A stretch of 64,000 nucleotides of DNA. It comes from Rhizobium leguminosarum (GTDB lineage: Bacteria > Pseudomonadota > Alphaproteobacteria > Rhizobiales > Rhizobiaceae). Each line of letters begins with the position of its first letter. Within the stretch, counting starts at the first letter, position 1. The notes under the pieces are model-generated. The model was not told the DNA's origin. It did no database searches and saw only the letters and a program-made list of their open reading frames with translations. The stretch covers positions 4,552,501 to 4,616,500 of the forward strand of contig NZ_JAGIOR010000001.1 of the NCBI RefSeq assembly GCF_017876795.1. The letters are read 5' to 3'. Positions 1 through 8,816 of the stretch are shown here, piece by piece. Position numbers and translations under genes: made by a program.

Positions 1-80
1 CTCGGCCTTGAGCCGAGGATCCACGTTGGCCTCCATCAGCAGCGGGCATGGGTCCTCGGCTCAAGGCCGAGGATGACGGA
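1..80. repeat. Intergenic palindromic element P1, copy 1 (cut by the window start)
   Basis: Perfect 19-bp inverted repeat: ctcggccttgagccgagga at 1-19 and its reverse complement at 53-71, separated by 33 bases. Each arm is itself a small hairpin (ctcggc / gccgag around five bases), so the element can fold as a cruciform of hairpins. A second copy lies at 57491-57580, and both copies end in the flank gatgacgga or attacgga. No coding potential is seen. This is typical of rhizobial intergenic mosaic repeats. Confidence 0.75.
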
Positions 81-169
81 GAGTGCGGGGGTGTCACAGC
101 CAAACTCGCCGTCGACGCAGAGGATGACATCACGTTTCTCGTGCTTATGATACCGGTCCGTCCACCATG

Positions 170-200
170 AAAAAGGGCGGCGCATCCGTTGCGCCGCCCT
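170..200 (-). terminator. Rho-independent terminator downstream of the first chemoreceptor gene
   Basis: An 11-bp perfect stem (agggcggcgca at 174-184, tgcgccgccct at 190-200) with a five-base loop is followed on the minus strand by a run of T (complement of 170-173). It lies 33 bases beyond the stop codon of the minus-strand chemoreceptor gene. Confidence 0.85.
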
Positions 201-233
201 CCTTCATTTAACGTCCCTAAGAAGAGCCCTCTC

Positions 234-2180
234 TCAGAACTCCGTCCAGTCTTCCTGAACCGCAACCGCAGCGCTCGCCTGCCTGCCGCCAAACGCCTTG
301 GCGACGGTGCGGGTCAGGGCGCGGGCTGGCGAGGCGACCGGGCGGGCGTTGGGGGTGGCGACGGTGGCGCGCGGTGCTGCGGCATCCGGCCTCGTCTGGC
401 CGAGCTTGAACTGGCGCAGCAATTCGTCCAGCGCACTTGCTTCCTGAGCGAGCGCATGGCTTGCGGCGGTCTGCTCCTCGACCATGGCGGCATTCTGCTG
501 TGTGCCCTGGTCCATGTTGTTGACGGCGGTGTTGATCTCCTGCAGGCCGATCGATTGTTCGCGGGTGGCGGTGACGATGGCGCTGACGTTACGGTTGATC
601 TCCTGCACTTCGGTGACGATCGCCTCCAGCGCCTTGCCGGTCTCGCCGACGAGGGAGACGCCGGCAACGACCTGTTCGCCCGATGTGGTGATCAGCGCCT
701 TGATCTCCTTGGCCGCCTTGGCGGAGCGCTGAGCAAGCTCGCGCACTTCCTGGGCGACGACGGCAAAACCCTTGCCGGCATCGCCGGCGCGGGCGGCTTC
801 GACGCCGGCGTTCAAGGCCAGAAGGTTGGTCTGGAAGGCGATGTCGTCGATGACGCCGATGATGTTGGAAATCTCGCCCGAGGATTTTTCGATCTGCTGC
901 ATGGCGGAGACCGCCTTGCGGACGACTTCGCCGGATTTTTCGGCGCCGAGGCGGGTGCGCTCGACGAGATTGCCGGCATCCTCGGCGCGCTTGGCGCTGT
1001 CGCGGACGGTGGTCGTCACCTGCTCAAGCGCTGCGGCGGTCTGTTCGACGGCGGCAGCCTGCTGTTCGGTGCGGTGGGCAAGATCGTCGGCGGCCGAGCG
1101 GATTTCGCCGGCGCCGGCGTTGATCGCCGAGGCGTTGCGGCCGACCGATTGCAGGGCTGCCTGCAGCTTTTCGACGGCATGGTTGAAGTCATTGCGCAGG
1201 CTGTCATATTGCGGCGCAAACGGCGTCTGGAGACGGCCGGCCATATCGCCATTGGCAAGCTCAGCAAGGCCGCCGGCCAGAGCATCGATGGCATGGCGGA
1301 TTTCGCCTTCCTCGCGCGCCTTCTGCTCGTCGCCTGCCCGGCGCTGGCGTTCGGCGTCATCTCGCATACGGTCGGTCTCGCCGGCAAGGCGCAGCTTCTC
1401 GATCGCCGCCTGCTTGAAGACCAGCACCGATTGGGCCATGCGGCCGACTTCGTCGCCGCGGTCGGTCGCCGGGACCTCGATATCGTTGTCACCGCCGGCG
1501 AGGCGATCCATGGCTCCGGTCATGCCGACGATCGGGCGGACGATGGTGCGCGACATCAGCCAGGCGAGCACGGCGGCGGCTAACGAGGCGACGATACCGC
1601 CGGCAAGCAGCGTCGTCTTCAGATCGCTGTTGGCATCGGCGCGGATCTCAGCGAGCGCATCGGACTTTTCGCGGGCGCTGGCCTTGATCTTGGCCGAGGC
1701 CTGGCGGAAGCCGTCGAGCTGGCCCTTGGTGGCGTTGACGCCGATCTTGATCACCTCTTCGATCGGCATGTCGGTTTCCTTGCGCGCCTTGGTCTGCGGC
1801 TCGGCAAGTTCATGGAAATAGAGGTCGGCGGCCTTCTGCATGCCGTCGATCATCTCGACCAGCTGCGGCTCGGCCGCCGCCGTCTGCCTGGCTGCGGCAA
1901 TCGCCTTCAGCATGCGCTCGCGATTGGCGAAGACATCGCCATAGGTGCTGTCGCTGCGAAAAAGGATAAAGCCGCGCAGGTTGACGGCCTGCTCGAGCAT
2001 CGCCTGCAGTGCATCGTCGATCTGGTTGACGAGCAGCTCGGACTTTTCCTGCTCGGCGGAAGCCGCCGCCGACGCCGTCGCCTTGGAATAAACGAAGGCG
2101 GAGACAGCGACGAAAATCAGAATGAGGGCTGCGAACGTGGCGGCAAGCTTCCCGTTCAAGGATATGTTTTTGGCGGACAT
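234..2180 (-). CDS. Methyl-accepting chemotaxis protein with CheR-docking C-terminus
   Basis: Transmembrane chemoreceptor of 648 residues that would signal to CheA/CheW. Transmembrane helices are near residues 13-31 and 189-209; between them lies a helical periplasmic region resembling CHASE3 or four-helix-bundle sensors. HAMP follows at about 210-265, a second HAMP-like stretch comes after it, and the signalling hairpin contains the conserved core [20 protein letters not shown]. The last residues, DWTEF, resemble the xWxxF tail (NWETF in enteric receptors) that tethers the methyltransferase CheR or the methylesterase CheB. The ATG at 2180 was chosen because AGGAG lies about ten bases upstream; an in-frame extension to 2297 has no ribosome binding site and no hydrophobic start. 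The ligand cannot be told from sequence. Confidence 0.93.
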   Translation of the reverse strand: MSAKNISLNGKLAATFAALILIFVAVSAFVYSKATASAAASAEQEKSELLVNQIDDALQAMLEQAVNLRGFILFRSDSTYGDVFANRERMLKAIAAARQTAAAEPQLVEMIDGMQKAADLYFHELAEPQTKARKETDMPIEEVIKIGVNATKGQLDGFRQASAKIKASAREKSDALAEIRADANSDLKTTLLAGGIVASLAAAVLAWLMSRTIVRPIVGMTGAMDRLAGGDNDIEVPATDRGDEVGRMAQSVLVFKQAAIEKLRLAGETDRMRDDAERQRRAGDEQKAREEGEIRHAIDALAGGLAELANGDMAGRLQTPFAPQYDSLRNDFNHAVEKLQAALQSVGRNASAINAGAGEIRSAADDLAHRTEQQAAAVEQTAAALEQVTTTVRDSAKRAEDAGNLVERTRLGAEKSGEVVRKAVSAMQQIEKSSGEISNIIGVIDDIAFQTNLLALNAGVEAARAGDAGKGFAVVAQEVRELAQRSAKAAKEIKALITTSGEQVVAGVSLVGETGKALEAIVTEVQEINRNVSAIVTATREQSIGLQEINTAVNNMDQGTQQNAAMVEEQTAASHALAQEASALDELLRQFKLGQTRPDAAAPRATVATPNARPVASPARALTRTVAKAFGGRQASAAVAVQEDWTEF

Positions 2181-2305
2181 CGGTGAATTTCTCCTGACGA
2201 CAGTCGACGCGGCGAAAGGCCGGTCGCGCGCGAGGCGCAACCGCAAGGCCTTTTTGAATTGGGAACATGATCGGCGTGCAGACGCCTTTGCCTTCATGGC
2301 ACGAA

Positions 2306-2323
2306 GCGGTTCAAATGAACCGC
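2306..2323. promoter_or_regulatory. 18-bp palindrome in the chemoreceptor leader
   Basis: gcggttca-aa-tgaaccgc is a perfect palindrome 126 bases upstream of the chemoreceptor start. Slightly further upstream the phrase ttgcttaaat occurs twice (2361-2370 and 2407-2416), the second copy at the 3' end of the DUF4424 gene. It could be an operator; no regulator is recognised. Confidence 0.35.
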
Positions 2324-2415
2324 CGCAATCGAACCGAACCTATGCGGGCGGGCTTTAAATTTGCTTAAATTGTGCGTCGCAGCAGCGGCGCGAGCCGTGA
2401 TTAAAGTTGCTTAAA

Positions 2416-3408
2416 TCAAGGCTGATTCGGTTCCGCTTCCGGAGGATTAAGGACGAGGATGTCGAAGTCCTTGGCGGGATCGAAATCCTCGGCGGTCATC
2501 CGGAATGTCGTCGGGCCGATCTTCTCGACGTTGCTGCCGCAGAAGCTGATGAGACTGCCGGGCTTGCCCTTGTCGATCGTCAGCTGGAAGCGCCGGATCG
2601 GTCCCGCCCAGTTGGCGCCGGTCGACAGCACATAGGATATCCAGCTTTCGGTATAGTTGGCGCCGCCGGCCTCGGCTTCCCGGACATGCTGTTGGGCAAC
2701 CCGGACGAAATCCGCGTCGAGGCAGTATTTGCGGGAATATTCCTCGAAGCGTTCGCCCTTCGGCTCGCCGTTTTCGAGAAAGCTGATGGCGACGGTGCCG
2801 CCGACGGCCGGCTGGTAGCGATGCTCGACGCTGACCTTCTTCTTGGCCGGAAAGGTGGTGCGCCACCAATAGGTCGAGCGCAGCGTCCAGAGCGGCACGA
2901 AATCGGTGTCTGTCATGAGATAGATCAGGCCGCGGGCGATCCAGTCCTTCCGGACGGTTTCGGGAAGCTTGGCAAGCGCGTCGCGGGTCTTCTCGCTGTA
3001 AGGCAGAACGGGAATGCCGTTTTTGGCGAGTTCGTCGGTTACGTCGATGCCGAGCGAGACGACGCGCTGCTGCAGCTTGGCGGTGATCGGTCTGCCATCC
3101 TGCACGGTGGAAAAATGCAGGAAATTGTCGTTGTCATAATCGGAGATGGCGGAGTTGCTGTCCACCTGACCTGATATGTCAGGCATCGGGAAGGCGACCA
3201 GGCTTTCGACATCCTTGTCGGACGTGTTCTCGAACACATAATCGACACGCACTTGCGAAGCGGAGATGAAAAGATTTTCCTCCGCCATGCTGACATCGTC
3301 GGACTGGGCAAAGATCAACCCGCCGGTCTTGACCTCGGCCATGGTATCGTTCGCCAGCGCCGGCGATGCGATCCCCGCCGCGACAAGAAGAGTGAAGAGC
3401 TTCAGCAT
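2416..3408 (-). CDS. DUF4424 family exported protein
   Basis: 330 residues beginning with a clear Sec signal peptide (MLKLFTLLVAAGIASPALAN, cleavage after ALA). The mature part matches the DUF4424 family: an N-terminal stretch describing a 'secondary' beta-rich domain (VRVDYVFENTSDKDVESLVA), then a region with conserved aromatic residues (YWWRTTFPA) and a final beta-sandwich. The family has no known biochemical role and is predicted to be periplasmic. A G-rich ribosome binding site (gggggtg) precedes the ATG. It is on the same strand as and upstream of the chemoreceptor, with 235 bases between them, so co-transcription is possible but not obvious. Confidence 0.8.
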   Translation of the reverse strand: MLKLFTLLVAAGIASPALANDTMAEVKTGGLIFAQSDDVSMAEENLFISASQVRVDYVFENTSDKDVESLVAFPMPDISGQVDSNSAISDYDNDNFLHFSTVQDGRPITAKLQQRVVSLGIDVTDELAKNGIPVLPYSEKTRDALAKLPETVRKDWIARGLIYLMTDTDFVPLWTLRSTYWWRTTFPAKKKVSVEHRYQPAVGGTVAISFLENGEPKGERFEEYSRKYCLDADFVRVAQQHVREAEAGGANYTESWISYVLSTGANWAGPIRRFQLTIDKGKPGSLISFCGSNVEKIGPTTFRMTAEDFDPAKDFDILVLNPPEAEPNQP

Positions 3409-3539
3409 AAAACACCCCCGTGCCTGCGGCCGCCCCGTGATCGCCGCGGCAGGATTATCGCCGAAAGCTTTCGAGGGTCAATGACGCAGTCTGGAACAAA
3501 ATGCTTGCAACCGGCGGCTTTGCCGGTCATTCACAGCCG

Positions 3540-4286
3540 ATGTCAGATCAAAACAGCCAACGCCTCGACCAACTTCTCGTCTCCCGCGGCCTTTTCGCCA
3601 GCCGCTCGCGGGCCCGCGACGCCGTGCGACGTGGCACCGTCAGGATCGCCGGCCAGGTGGTAACGAAGGCCGGCGCGCTCATCGGCGCCGACGCTGCCAT
3701 CGAGATCGACGACCCGGCGCAGGACTATGTCTCGCGCGCCGCGCTGAAGCTTGCCGCAGCCCTCGACCATTTCCGGCTCGATCCCGCCGGCCACCACTGT
3801 CTGGATATCGGCGCATCGACAGGCGGCTTCACCGAGGTGCTGCTGCAGCGCGGTGCCGTGCATGTCACCGCGATTGATGTCGGCCATGGGCAGATGCACC
3901 CGCGCATTTCAGGCGATCCGCGCGTGACCAGCAGGGAAGGCCTTAACGCCCGCAACCTGACGGTTGACGATATCGGCGAGCCCGCCACGTTCATCGTTTC
4001 CGACGTCTCCTTCATCTCGCTGAAGCTGGCGCTGGCGCCGGCTCTCGAGATCGCCGAGCCGGGCGCTGTCGCCGTGCTGCTGGTCAAGCCGCAGTTCGAG
4101 GCCGGGCGCGAGGCGATCGGCAAGGGCGGGCTGTTGAAGGATCCTTCCTCCGCTCCCGCCGTCGCTTCGGAGCTCGCGCGTTGGTTCACCGAGGACATGG
4201 GCTGGAACAGCCTCGGCCTCATCCCCTCCCCGATTTCCGGCGGCGACGGCAATCAGGAATTTCTTCTGGCAGGATTGAAACCGTGA
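3540..4286 (+). CDS. tlyA: TlyA-family rRNA (cytidine-2'-O)-methyltransferase
   Basis: 248 residues. The N-terminal S4 RNA-binding domain (about 7-65, RLDQLLVSRGLFASRSRARD) is followed by an FtsJ-type Rossmann methyltransferase domain with SAM motif DIGASTGGFTEVLLQRGA, a DVSFISLKLAL segment and KPQFEAGRE, all characteristic of TlyA. Family members 2'-O-methylate cytidines in 16S and/or 23S rRNA (and some are haemolysin-annotated). The start at 3540 fits the family N-terminus; an in-frame ATG at 3501 would add 13 residues and neither has a strong ribosome binding site. The stop overlaps the start of the next methyltransferase gene (GTGA), so the two are translationally coupled. Confidence 0.9.
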   Translation: MSDQNSQRLDQLLVSRGLFASRSRARDAVRRGTVRIAGQVVTKAGALIGADAAIEIDDPAQDYVSRAALKLAAALDHFRLDPAGHHCLDIGASTGGFTEVLLQRGAVHVTAIDVGHGQMHPRISGDPRVTSREGLNARNLTVDDIGEPATFIVSDVSFISLKLALAPALEIAEPGAVAVLLVKPQFEAGREAIGKGGLLKDPSSAPAVASELARWFTEDMGWNSLGLIPSPISGGDGNQEFLLAGLKP

Positions 4287-5533
4287 GCACCGAAACCGTC
4301 ACGATCGAGAAGCTCGGCGCCCAGGGCGACGGTATCGCCAGCAGCGCCGGCGGACCTGTCTATGTGCCGTTTTCCCTGCCGGGAGAAATGGTGGCGATCG
4401 CCCGCGTCAAAAGCCAGGGTACGATCATGTCGATCACGACGCCCTCGCCCGACCGGCAGGAGCCGCCCTGCCGGCATTTCGGCCCGGATGGCGTCAACGG
4501 CGCCTGCGGCGGCTGCACGCTCCAGCATATGGCAGGTAGCCCCTACCGCGCTTTCAAGCGCCAGTTGGTCATCGATGCGCTGAAATCGAAGGGGCTGACG
4601 CCTGAGGTCGGCGAGATCGTGCCGGCCCGGCCGGGCGAGCGCCGGCGCGTGGTTTTTGCGGCACGCAAGACCGAGAAGGACATGCTTGTTGGTTTCAACC
4701 AGGCCGAAAGCCATCATATCGTCGCGATCGAGGAATGTCCGATCTCGTCGGCAGGGATTATCGCCCGGCTGCCGGCGATCCGGGCCATTGCCGCGGCACT
4801 CGCGACCAATGCCGAACCCTTCCGCGTCTCCGTGCTCGAAACGCTTTCCGGCCTCGATATCGCGGTCGACGAGGTAAAAAAACTCTCCGACCCGCAGCGG
4901 CGCAAGGCGGTTGAGATCGTGCTCGGCCTGCGCGGCATCGCCCGTGTTTCGCTGAACGGCGAAATCCTCATCGAGCCGTCGAAGCCGCTCGTCGATTTCG
5001 GCGGCGTTCAGGTTTCCCCGCCGCCGGGCGGCTTCACCCAGGCGACCAAGCCGGCGGAAGAAGCAATGGCCGAGCTGGTACTTGCCCATGCCGGCAAGGC
5101 GAAGCGGATCGCCGATCTTTTTGCTGGCTCCGGCACGTTCTCGCTGCGGCTGGCGCGGATCGGCCGCGTGCATGCCGTCGAAGCCGAAGCAAAGGCGCTC
5201 GCCGCCCTCGATCATGCCGCCCGCAACACTCCCGGATTGAAGCCGGTGACCATCGAGAAGCGCGATCTCTTCCGCCGCCCGTTGATGACGCAGGAGTTCA
5301 AGCCCTATGACGCCGTCGTCTTCGATCCGCCGCGGGCAGGTGCCGAGTTCCAGTGCAAGGAGCTTGCCCGCTCAGGCGTGAAAAAGATCGCCGCCGTCAG
5401 CTGCAATCCGCTGACCCTAGCGCGCGATCTGGCGATCCTCGTCGAGGGCGGCTATCGGATCACCGGCGTGACGCCGATCGACCAGTTCCTCTGGACCTCG
5501 CATGTCGAGGTGGTGGCGACGCTGGAGAAATAG
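4283..5533 (+). CDS. RumA/TrmA-family 23S rRNA or tRNA (uracil-C5)-methyltransferase
   Basis: 416 residues from a GTG that overlaps the tlyA stop, with AGGA eight bases upstream. An N-terminal TRAM domain (about 1-55) is followed by the [4Fe-4S] cysteine set Cys63, Cys75 and Cys78 (CRHFG...GACGGC) plus a later EECP. The SAM domain carries LFAGSGTFSLRLARIG, the DPPRAG motif and the catalytic cysteine in VSCNPLTLARD, the nucleophile that attacks C6 of uracil. This is the RlmD/RumA architecture: m5U formation in 23S rRNA is the family activity, but which uridine is targeted cannot be read from the sequence. It forms an operon with tlyA. Confidence 0.9.
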   Translation: MSTETVTIEKLGAQGDGIASSAGGPVYVPFSLPGEMVAIARVKSQGTIMSITTPSPDRQEPPCRHFGPDGVNGACGGCTLQHMAGSPYRAFKRQLVIDALKSKGLTPEVGEIVPARPGERRRVVFAARKTEKDMLVGFNQAESHHIVAIEECPISSAGIIARLPAIRAIAAALATNAEPFRVSVLETLSGLDIAVDEVKKLSDPQRRKAVEIVLGLRGIARVSLNGEILIEPSKPLVDFGGVQVSPPPGGFTQATKPAEEAMAELVLAHAGKAKRIADLFAGSGTFSLRLARIGRVHAVEAEAKALAALDHAARNTPGLKPVTIEKRDLFRRPLMTQEFKPYDAVVFDPPRAGAEFQCKELARSGVKKIAAVSCNPLTLARDLAILVEGGYRITGVTPIDQFLWTSHVEVVATLEK

Positions 5534-5594
5534 GCGGGCGCCCGTCGGCTCACCACTTCCGTCAGTGCCGAGGGCGCTATGCCTTCAAGCATCT

Positions 5595-6044
5595 TTATGG
5601 GTTGCCGGATTCCCGTTCCTGGCCCGCACTCAGCCGCATTGCCCGCGTTCCGAGTTTTGCACCCGTAACCGCATCGATAGCGATCGGCTCGATCTCTGAG
5701 CCCGTTTCGACATCGACATAGCGGGCGAGTTCGCCATCGCAGTGGCGGTGCGCCCACGCCCCGATCATCATCAGCACCGGCAGGAAATCCCGGCCTGCTT
5801 CGGTAAGCACATATTCCTCGCGGGGCGGTCGCTCGGAATAGAGGCGCTTTTCCAGCAGGCCGTCATCGGTCAGCGCTTTGAGGCGCTTTGTGAGCATGGT
5901 CGGCACGATGCCGAGGCTCTTCCTGAACTGGTCGAACCGGGTAAGGCCAGTATGTGCATCCCGCAGAACCAGAATGCTCCACGCATCACCCACAGAGTTA
6001 AGGCCGCGGGCCACCGGGCACTGGAGAATTGAATTATTTTTCAT
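5595..6044 (-). CDS. HxlR-family transcriptional regulator
   Basis: 149 residues; winged-helix HxlR domain from CPVARGLNSVGDAWSILVLR (about 8-27) through the wing with RLYSERPPREEYVLTEAG. A single cysteine near the N-terminus (QCPVAR) sits where redox- or quinone-sensing HxlR members (YodB, HypR type) have their reactive cysteine; whether it senses here is an inference. The ATG at 6044 matches the family start; a longer in-frame start at 6110 would run through the divergent promoter. It is transcribed divergently from an SDR oxidoreductase, a classic local regulator/target layout, and the 13-bp inverted repeat at 6049-6083 begins five bases upstream of its start codon. Confidence 0.9.
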   Translation of the reverse strand: MKNNSILQCPVARGLNSVGDAWSILVLRDAHTGLTRFDQFRKSLGIVPTMLTKRLKALTDDGLLEKRLYSERPPREEYVLTEAGRDFLPVLMMIGAWAHRHCDGELARYVDVETGSEIEPIAIDAVTGAKLGTRAMRLSAGQERESGNP

Positions 6045-6048
6045 TAGG

Positions 6049-6083
6049 TATCTTTTCGATAGTGACACGATATCGAAAAGATA
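6049..6083. promoter_or_regulatory. Candidate HxlR operator: perfect 13-bp inverted repeat
   Basis: TATCTTTTCGATA at 6049-6061 and TATCGAAAAGATA at 6071-6083 are perfect inverted arms separated by nine bases (gtgacacga). The site fills most of the gap between the divergent hxlR and SDR genes, adjoins the hxlR start codon and lies 48 bases upstream of the SDR start, so a dimer or pair of dimers bound here could repress both. The AT-rich site stands out from its GC-rich surroundings. Confidence 0.65.
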
Positions 6084-6131
6084 GTAACACAGCCTCAGCC
6101 AATGATCCACACCCTAGTGAAAGCTGACAGC

Positions 6132-6950
6132 ATGATCGACAGAACCAAGAACATTGCCCTGGTTACCGGTGCTTCCTCCGGCATTGGCCTTGTCACAGCC
6201 CAATCGCTGGCGAAAGCCGGCTATCGCGTCTATGGGACAAGCCGCAAACAGGTTGCCAGCAAGCCTGGCATCACCATGCTGATCTGCGACGTGACGGATA
6301 AAGCCTCGGTGGAGGCTGTGATTGCCGAGATCCTGCAGCAGGCCGGCCGCATCGACCTTGTCGTCAACAATGCGGGGATCGGCCTGCTCGGCGGCGCGGA
6401 AGAATCATCGATCGACCAGGCCCAGCGGCTTTTCGACGTCAACCTTTTCGGCGTCGCCCGCGTCGTCAATGCCGTGCTGCCGATCATGCGGAAGCAGAAG
6501 AGCGGCCGGATCGTCAACATGAGCTCGATCCTCGGACTTATCCCATCCCCCTACAACGCCTTCTATGCCTCGACCAAACATGCGATCGAAGGCTATTCGG
6601 AATCGCTCGATCATGAAGTGCGCAACTTCGGCATTCGTGTCGTTCTCGTCCAACCCGGCGTCACCAAAACCTCCTTCGAGGAGAACCTGACACGCGCAGA
6701 TCAACCGCTTCCGGTCTACGACTCGGAGCGGACCCGGAGCGAGGCTCTGATGCGCAAGTGGATGGAGGCGGGCGACGCGCCACAGGTTGTCGCCGATATG
6801 GTCTTGAAAGCCGCAACGGCGAAGAAGCCGAAGCTGCGCTATTCCGCCGGCAAGCAGTCGCGCCAGGTCCGCTCGCTTCGCCGCTTCCTGCCAGAGCGGC
6901 TGGTCGACAGCCTCCTGCGCAAGGTCAACGAGCTTCCCGCCTCGGTCTGA
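6132..6950 (+). CDS. Short-chain dehydrogenase/reductase (SDR)
   Basis: 272 residues, a classical SDR: nucleotide-binding TGASSGIG (about residues 13-20), NNAGIG, catalytic Ser in MSSILG, and YASTK with the active-site Tyr and Lys. Members reduce or oxidise carbonyl/alcohol substrates with NAD(P)H; the substrate is unknown here. A start at 6132 (MIDRTKN) fits the family; an in-frame ATG at 6102 would lie close to the operator. Divergent to the HxlR gene, which probably controls it, suggesting a role in response to reactive electrophiles or quinones (inference). Confidence 0.9.
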   Translation: MIDRTKNIALVTGASSGIGLVTAQSLAKAGYRVYGTSRKQVASKPGITMLICDVTDKASVEAVIAEILQQAGRIDLVVNNAGIGLLGGAEESSIDQAQRLFDVNLFGVARVVNAVLPIMRKQKSGRIVNMSSILGLIPSPYNAFYASTKHAIEGYSESLDHEVRNFGIRVVLVQPGVTKTSFEENLTRADQPLPVYDSERTRSEALMRKWMEAGDAPQVVADMVLKAATAKKPKLRYSAGKQSRQVRSLRRFLPERLVDSLLRKVNELPASV

Positions 6951-6961
6951 CTCTTTAATCG

Positions 6962-7009
6962 GAACGGATTCAGATCTTAGGCAACCTGGCCTAAGATCAT
7001 CCTGCTCTA
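6962..7009. repeat. Intergenic palindrome M3 (copy 1)
   Basis: gaacggattcagatcttaggc and ggcctaagatcatcctgctc form an imperfect hairpin directly after the SDR stop codon and before the next gene. The same element, in the other orientation, occurs at 13245-13295. It could end SDR transcription. Confidence 0.6.
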
Positions 7010-7030
7010 TACAAACGAGACCGCTTCCGA

Positions 7031-8035
7031 ATGGGTAAGACCAAAAGACGCAATCCCTACTATGACGGCCCGGTGTCCGATCACTTCGACGGCACGCATT
7101 TCTTTAATCCCGACGGTATTGAGCCCCTTGGTTTCGGCGATTTGCTGCGGTGGCAATTCGGCGGTGGCCGTGCGCCTTGGCCGAGGTCGGTGCCAAGTCC
7201 ATATGCGGCGGCCAAGCCGGATCCACGCGTGGACGGCGAGGATCTACGGGTGACCATGGTTGGCCATGCAACAATGCTGGTGCAGGTCGCCGGGCTCAAT
7301 ATCCTCACCGACCCGGTATGGTCGGAGCGCGTGAGCCCCTTCACTTTTGCTGGACCCAAACGCGTCGTCCAACCGGGCATCGCGTTCGATGATCTGCCGC
7401 CGATCGATCTCGTGCTGGTATCGCACAATCATTATGATCATCTCGATATCGCGACACTCAGGCGGTTGCGTGCGAAGCATCGGCCGCGTGTGGTGACGCC
7501 ACTCGGCAATGACACGATCATCCGCCGCGCCGTGCCCGATATACAGATCACATCGATGGACTGGGGCGAACGCATCTCGCACGCCGGCATAAGCATTGAT
7601 GCGGAGCCTGCACATCATTGGTCCGCCCGCGGCGGCGCCGATCGCCGAATGGCACTCTGGGCGTCGTTCGTTTTATCGACTCCCGCCGGAAAAATTTATC
7701 ACGTCGGAGATACGGGCTTTCACCACGGCATCAATTACAAGGCGGCACAGCAGAAGCATGGTGGCTTTCGCTTGGCGATTTTACCCTTCGGCGCCTATGA
7801 GCCGCGATGGTTCATGAAAGGCCAGCACCAGAATCCGCAGGAGGCGGTGATCGGGATGAAGTTGGCAAATGCGGCCTATGTGGCGGGGCATCACTTCGCG
7901 ACATTCCAACTGACAAATGAAGCGGTCGACGCGCCGGCAAGAGCGCTGCAAACCGCTATGAGCGAGCATGACATTCCGCCGGAACGGTTCCGGCCGCTCA
8001 GGGCCGGCGAGGTCTTCGATGTGCCCATGCTCTAG
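7031..8035 (+). CDS. Metallo-beta-lactamase-fold hydrolase, NAPE-PLD/RomA-like
   Basis: 334 residues. The fold is shown by GHATMLVQVAG, LTDPVWSERVSP, the zinc motif HNHYDHLD (HxHxDH), the later GDTGFHHG (Asp bridging the metals) and GHHFATFQL near the C-terminus. N-acylphosphatidylethanolamine phospholipase D and the bacterial outer-membrane-associated RomA share this order of motifs and the F/W-rich start. It has no signal peptide. The substrate is unknown; membrane-phospholipid or quorum-signal hydrolysis would be guesses. It converges on the enoyl-CoA hydratase gene and the two stops overlap by four bases (ctag). Confidence 0.85.
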   Translation: MGKTKRRNPYYDGPVSDHFDGTHFFNPDGIEPLGFGDLLRWQFGGGRAPWPRSVPSPYAAAKPDPRVDGEDLRVTMVGHATMLVQVAGLNILTDPVWSERVSPFTFAGPKRVVQPGIAFDDLPPIDLVLVSHNHYDHLDIATLRRLRAKHRPRVVTPLGNDTIIRRAVPDIQITSMDWGERISHAGISIDAEPAHHWSARGGADRRMALWASFVLSTPAGKIYHVGDTGFHHGINYKAAQQKHGGFRLAILPFGAYEPRWFMKGQHQNPQEAVIGMKLANAAYVAGHHFATFQLTNEAVDAPARALQTAMSEHDIPPERFRPLRAGEVFDVPML

Positions 8036-8787
8036 CGACGCATGAAGGCTTCGAAGGCGGCCCGGGCCTCGGCGCTTTTCAGACGGGCGGAGAAATGGCG
8101 GGCCTCCTCGTCGATGCGGGCGATGATCTCGCCGCTGTCACCGCGGATGAGATCGCGAGCGATGCGCAACGCCTCCGGCGGTTTGGCGGCGAGACGCGCG
8201 GCGGTCGCCAGCGTCTGCCCATCGACCTCGCCGGGCTCGACCACCTTCCAGATGAGACCGGCTTCCTTCGCCTCGGCGGCCGAAAAGACTTCGCCCACCG
8301 CAAGCAGGGCGAAGGCGCGCTGGTGGCCCATCAGGCGCGGCGCGACCAGACTGGAGCCCGCCTCCGGCACCAGCGCCAGATCGACGAAGGGGGTGCGGAA
8401 CTGGCTGCGGCCGGATGCGATGGTCAGGTCGCAATGGAGATGGATCGTCGCGCCGATGCCGATCGCCAGACCGTCGACGCCGGAGACGACGGGTTTTTCG
8501 GCCTTGACCAGCGCATAGAGGAAATCGAGGATCTCCTGCCCCAGGCCGCCGCCGCCGATTGCGGCAGTGAGAAAATCATTCATATCATTGCCTGAGGAAA
8601 AGCAGCCTTCGGTGCCGAGCAAGGCGGTGGCGCGGATGCCTGGATCGGCATTGGCCGCATTCAGTGCATCGGCCATGGCGCTATACATGGCACGGGTGAT
8701 GGCGTTCTTCTTCTCCGGCCGATTGAAGCGGATGAGTTGGACGCCTGCATGGGTGGAAGGCTGCTCGACGATGATCTGATCGGTCAT
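8032..8787 (-). CDS. Enoyl-CoA hydratase/isomerase family protein
   Basis: 251 residues of the crotonase superfamily: RPEKKNAITRAMY near the start, oxyanion-hole segments GCFSSGNDMNDF and DGLAIGIGATIHLHCDLTIA, and the trimer-forming C-terminal helices. The Glu found at one of the two catalytic positions is present at VPEAGSS. It acts in CoA-thioester catabolism (hydration or isomerisation of enoyl-CoA). It lies 29 bases downstream of an acyl-CoA dehydrogenase on the same strand, so the two probably catalyse consecutive beta-oxidation-type steps. Confidence 0.9.
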   Translation of the reverse strand: MTDQIIVEQPSTHAGVQLIRFNRPEKKNAITRAMYSAMADALNAANADPGIRATALLGTEGCFSSGNDMNDFLTAAIGGGGLGQEILDFLYALVKAEKPVVSGVDGLAIGIGATIHLHCDLTIASGRSQFRTPFVDLALVPEAGSSLVAPRLMGHQRAFALLAVGEVFSAAEAKEAGLIWKVVEPGEVDGQTLATAARLAAKPPEALRIARDLIRGDSGEIIARIDEEARHFSARLKSAEARAAFEAFMRR

Positions 8788-8816
8788 TGGATCTCCTCAG
8801 AGGTCATGGGGTCGCC

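Noticed and set aside
189..1583. Long plus-strand open frame of 464 codons opposite the first chemoreceptor gene
   Set aside because: Composition (repeated GD, AGG, LLD words) is that of an antisense shadow of a GC-rich gene; no ribosome binding site and no family similarity.
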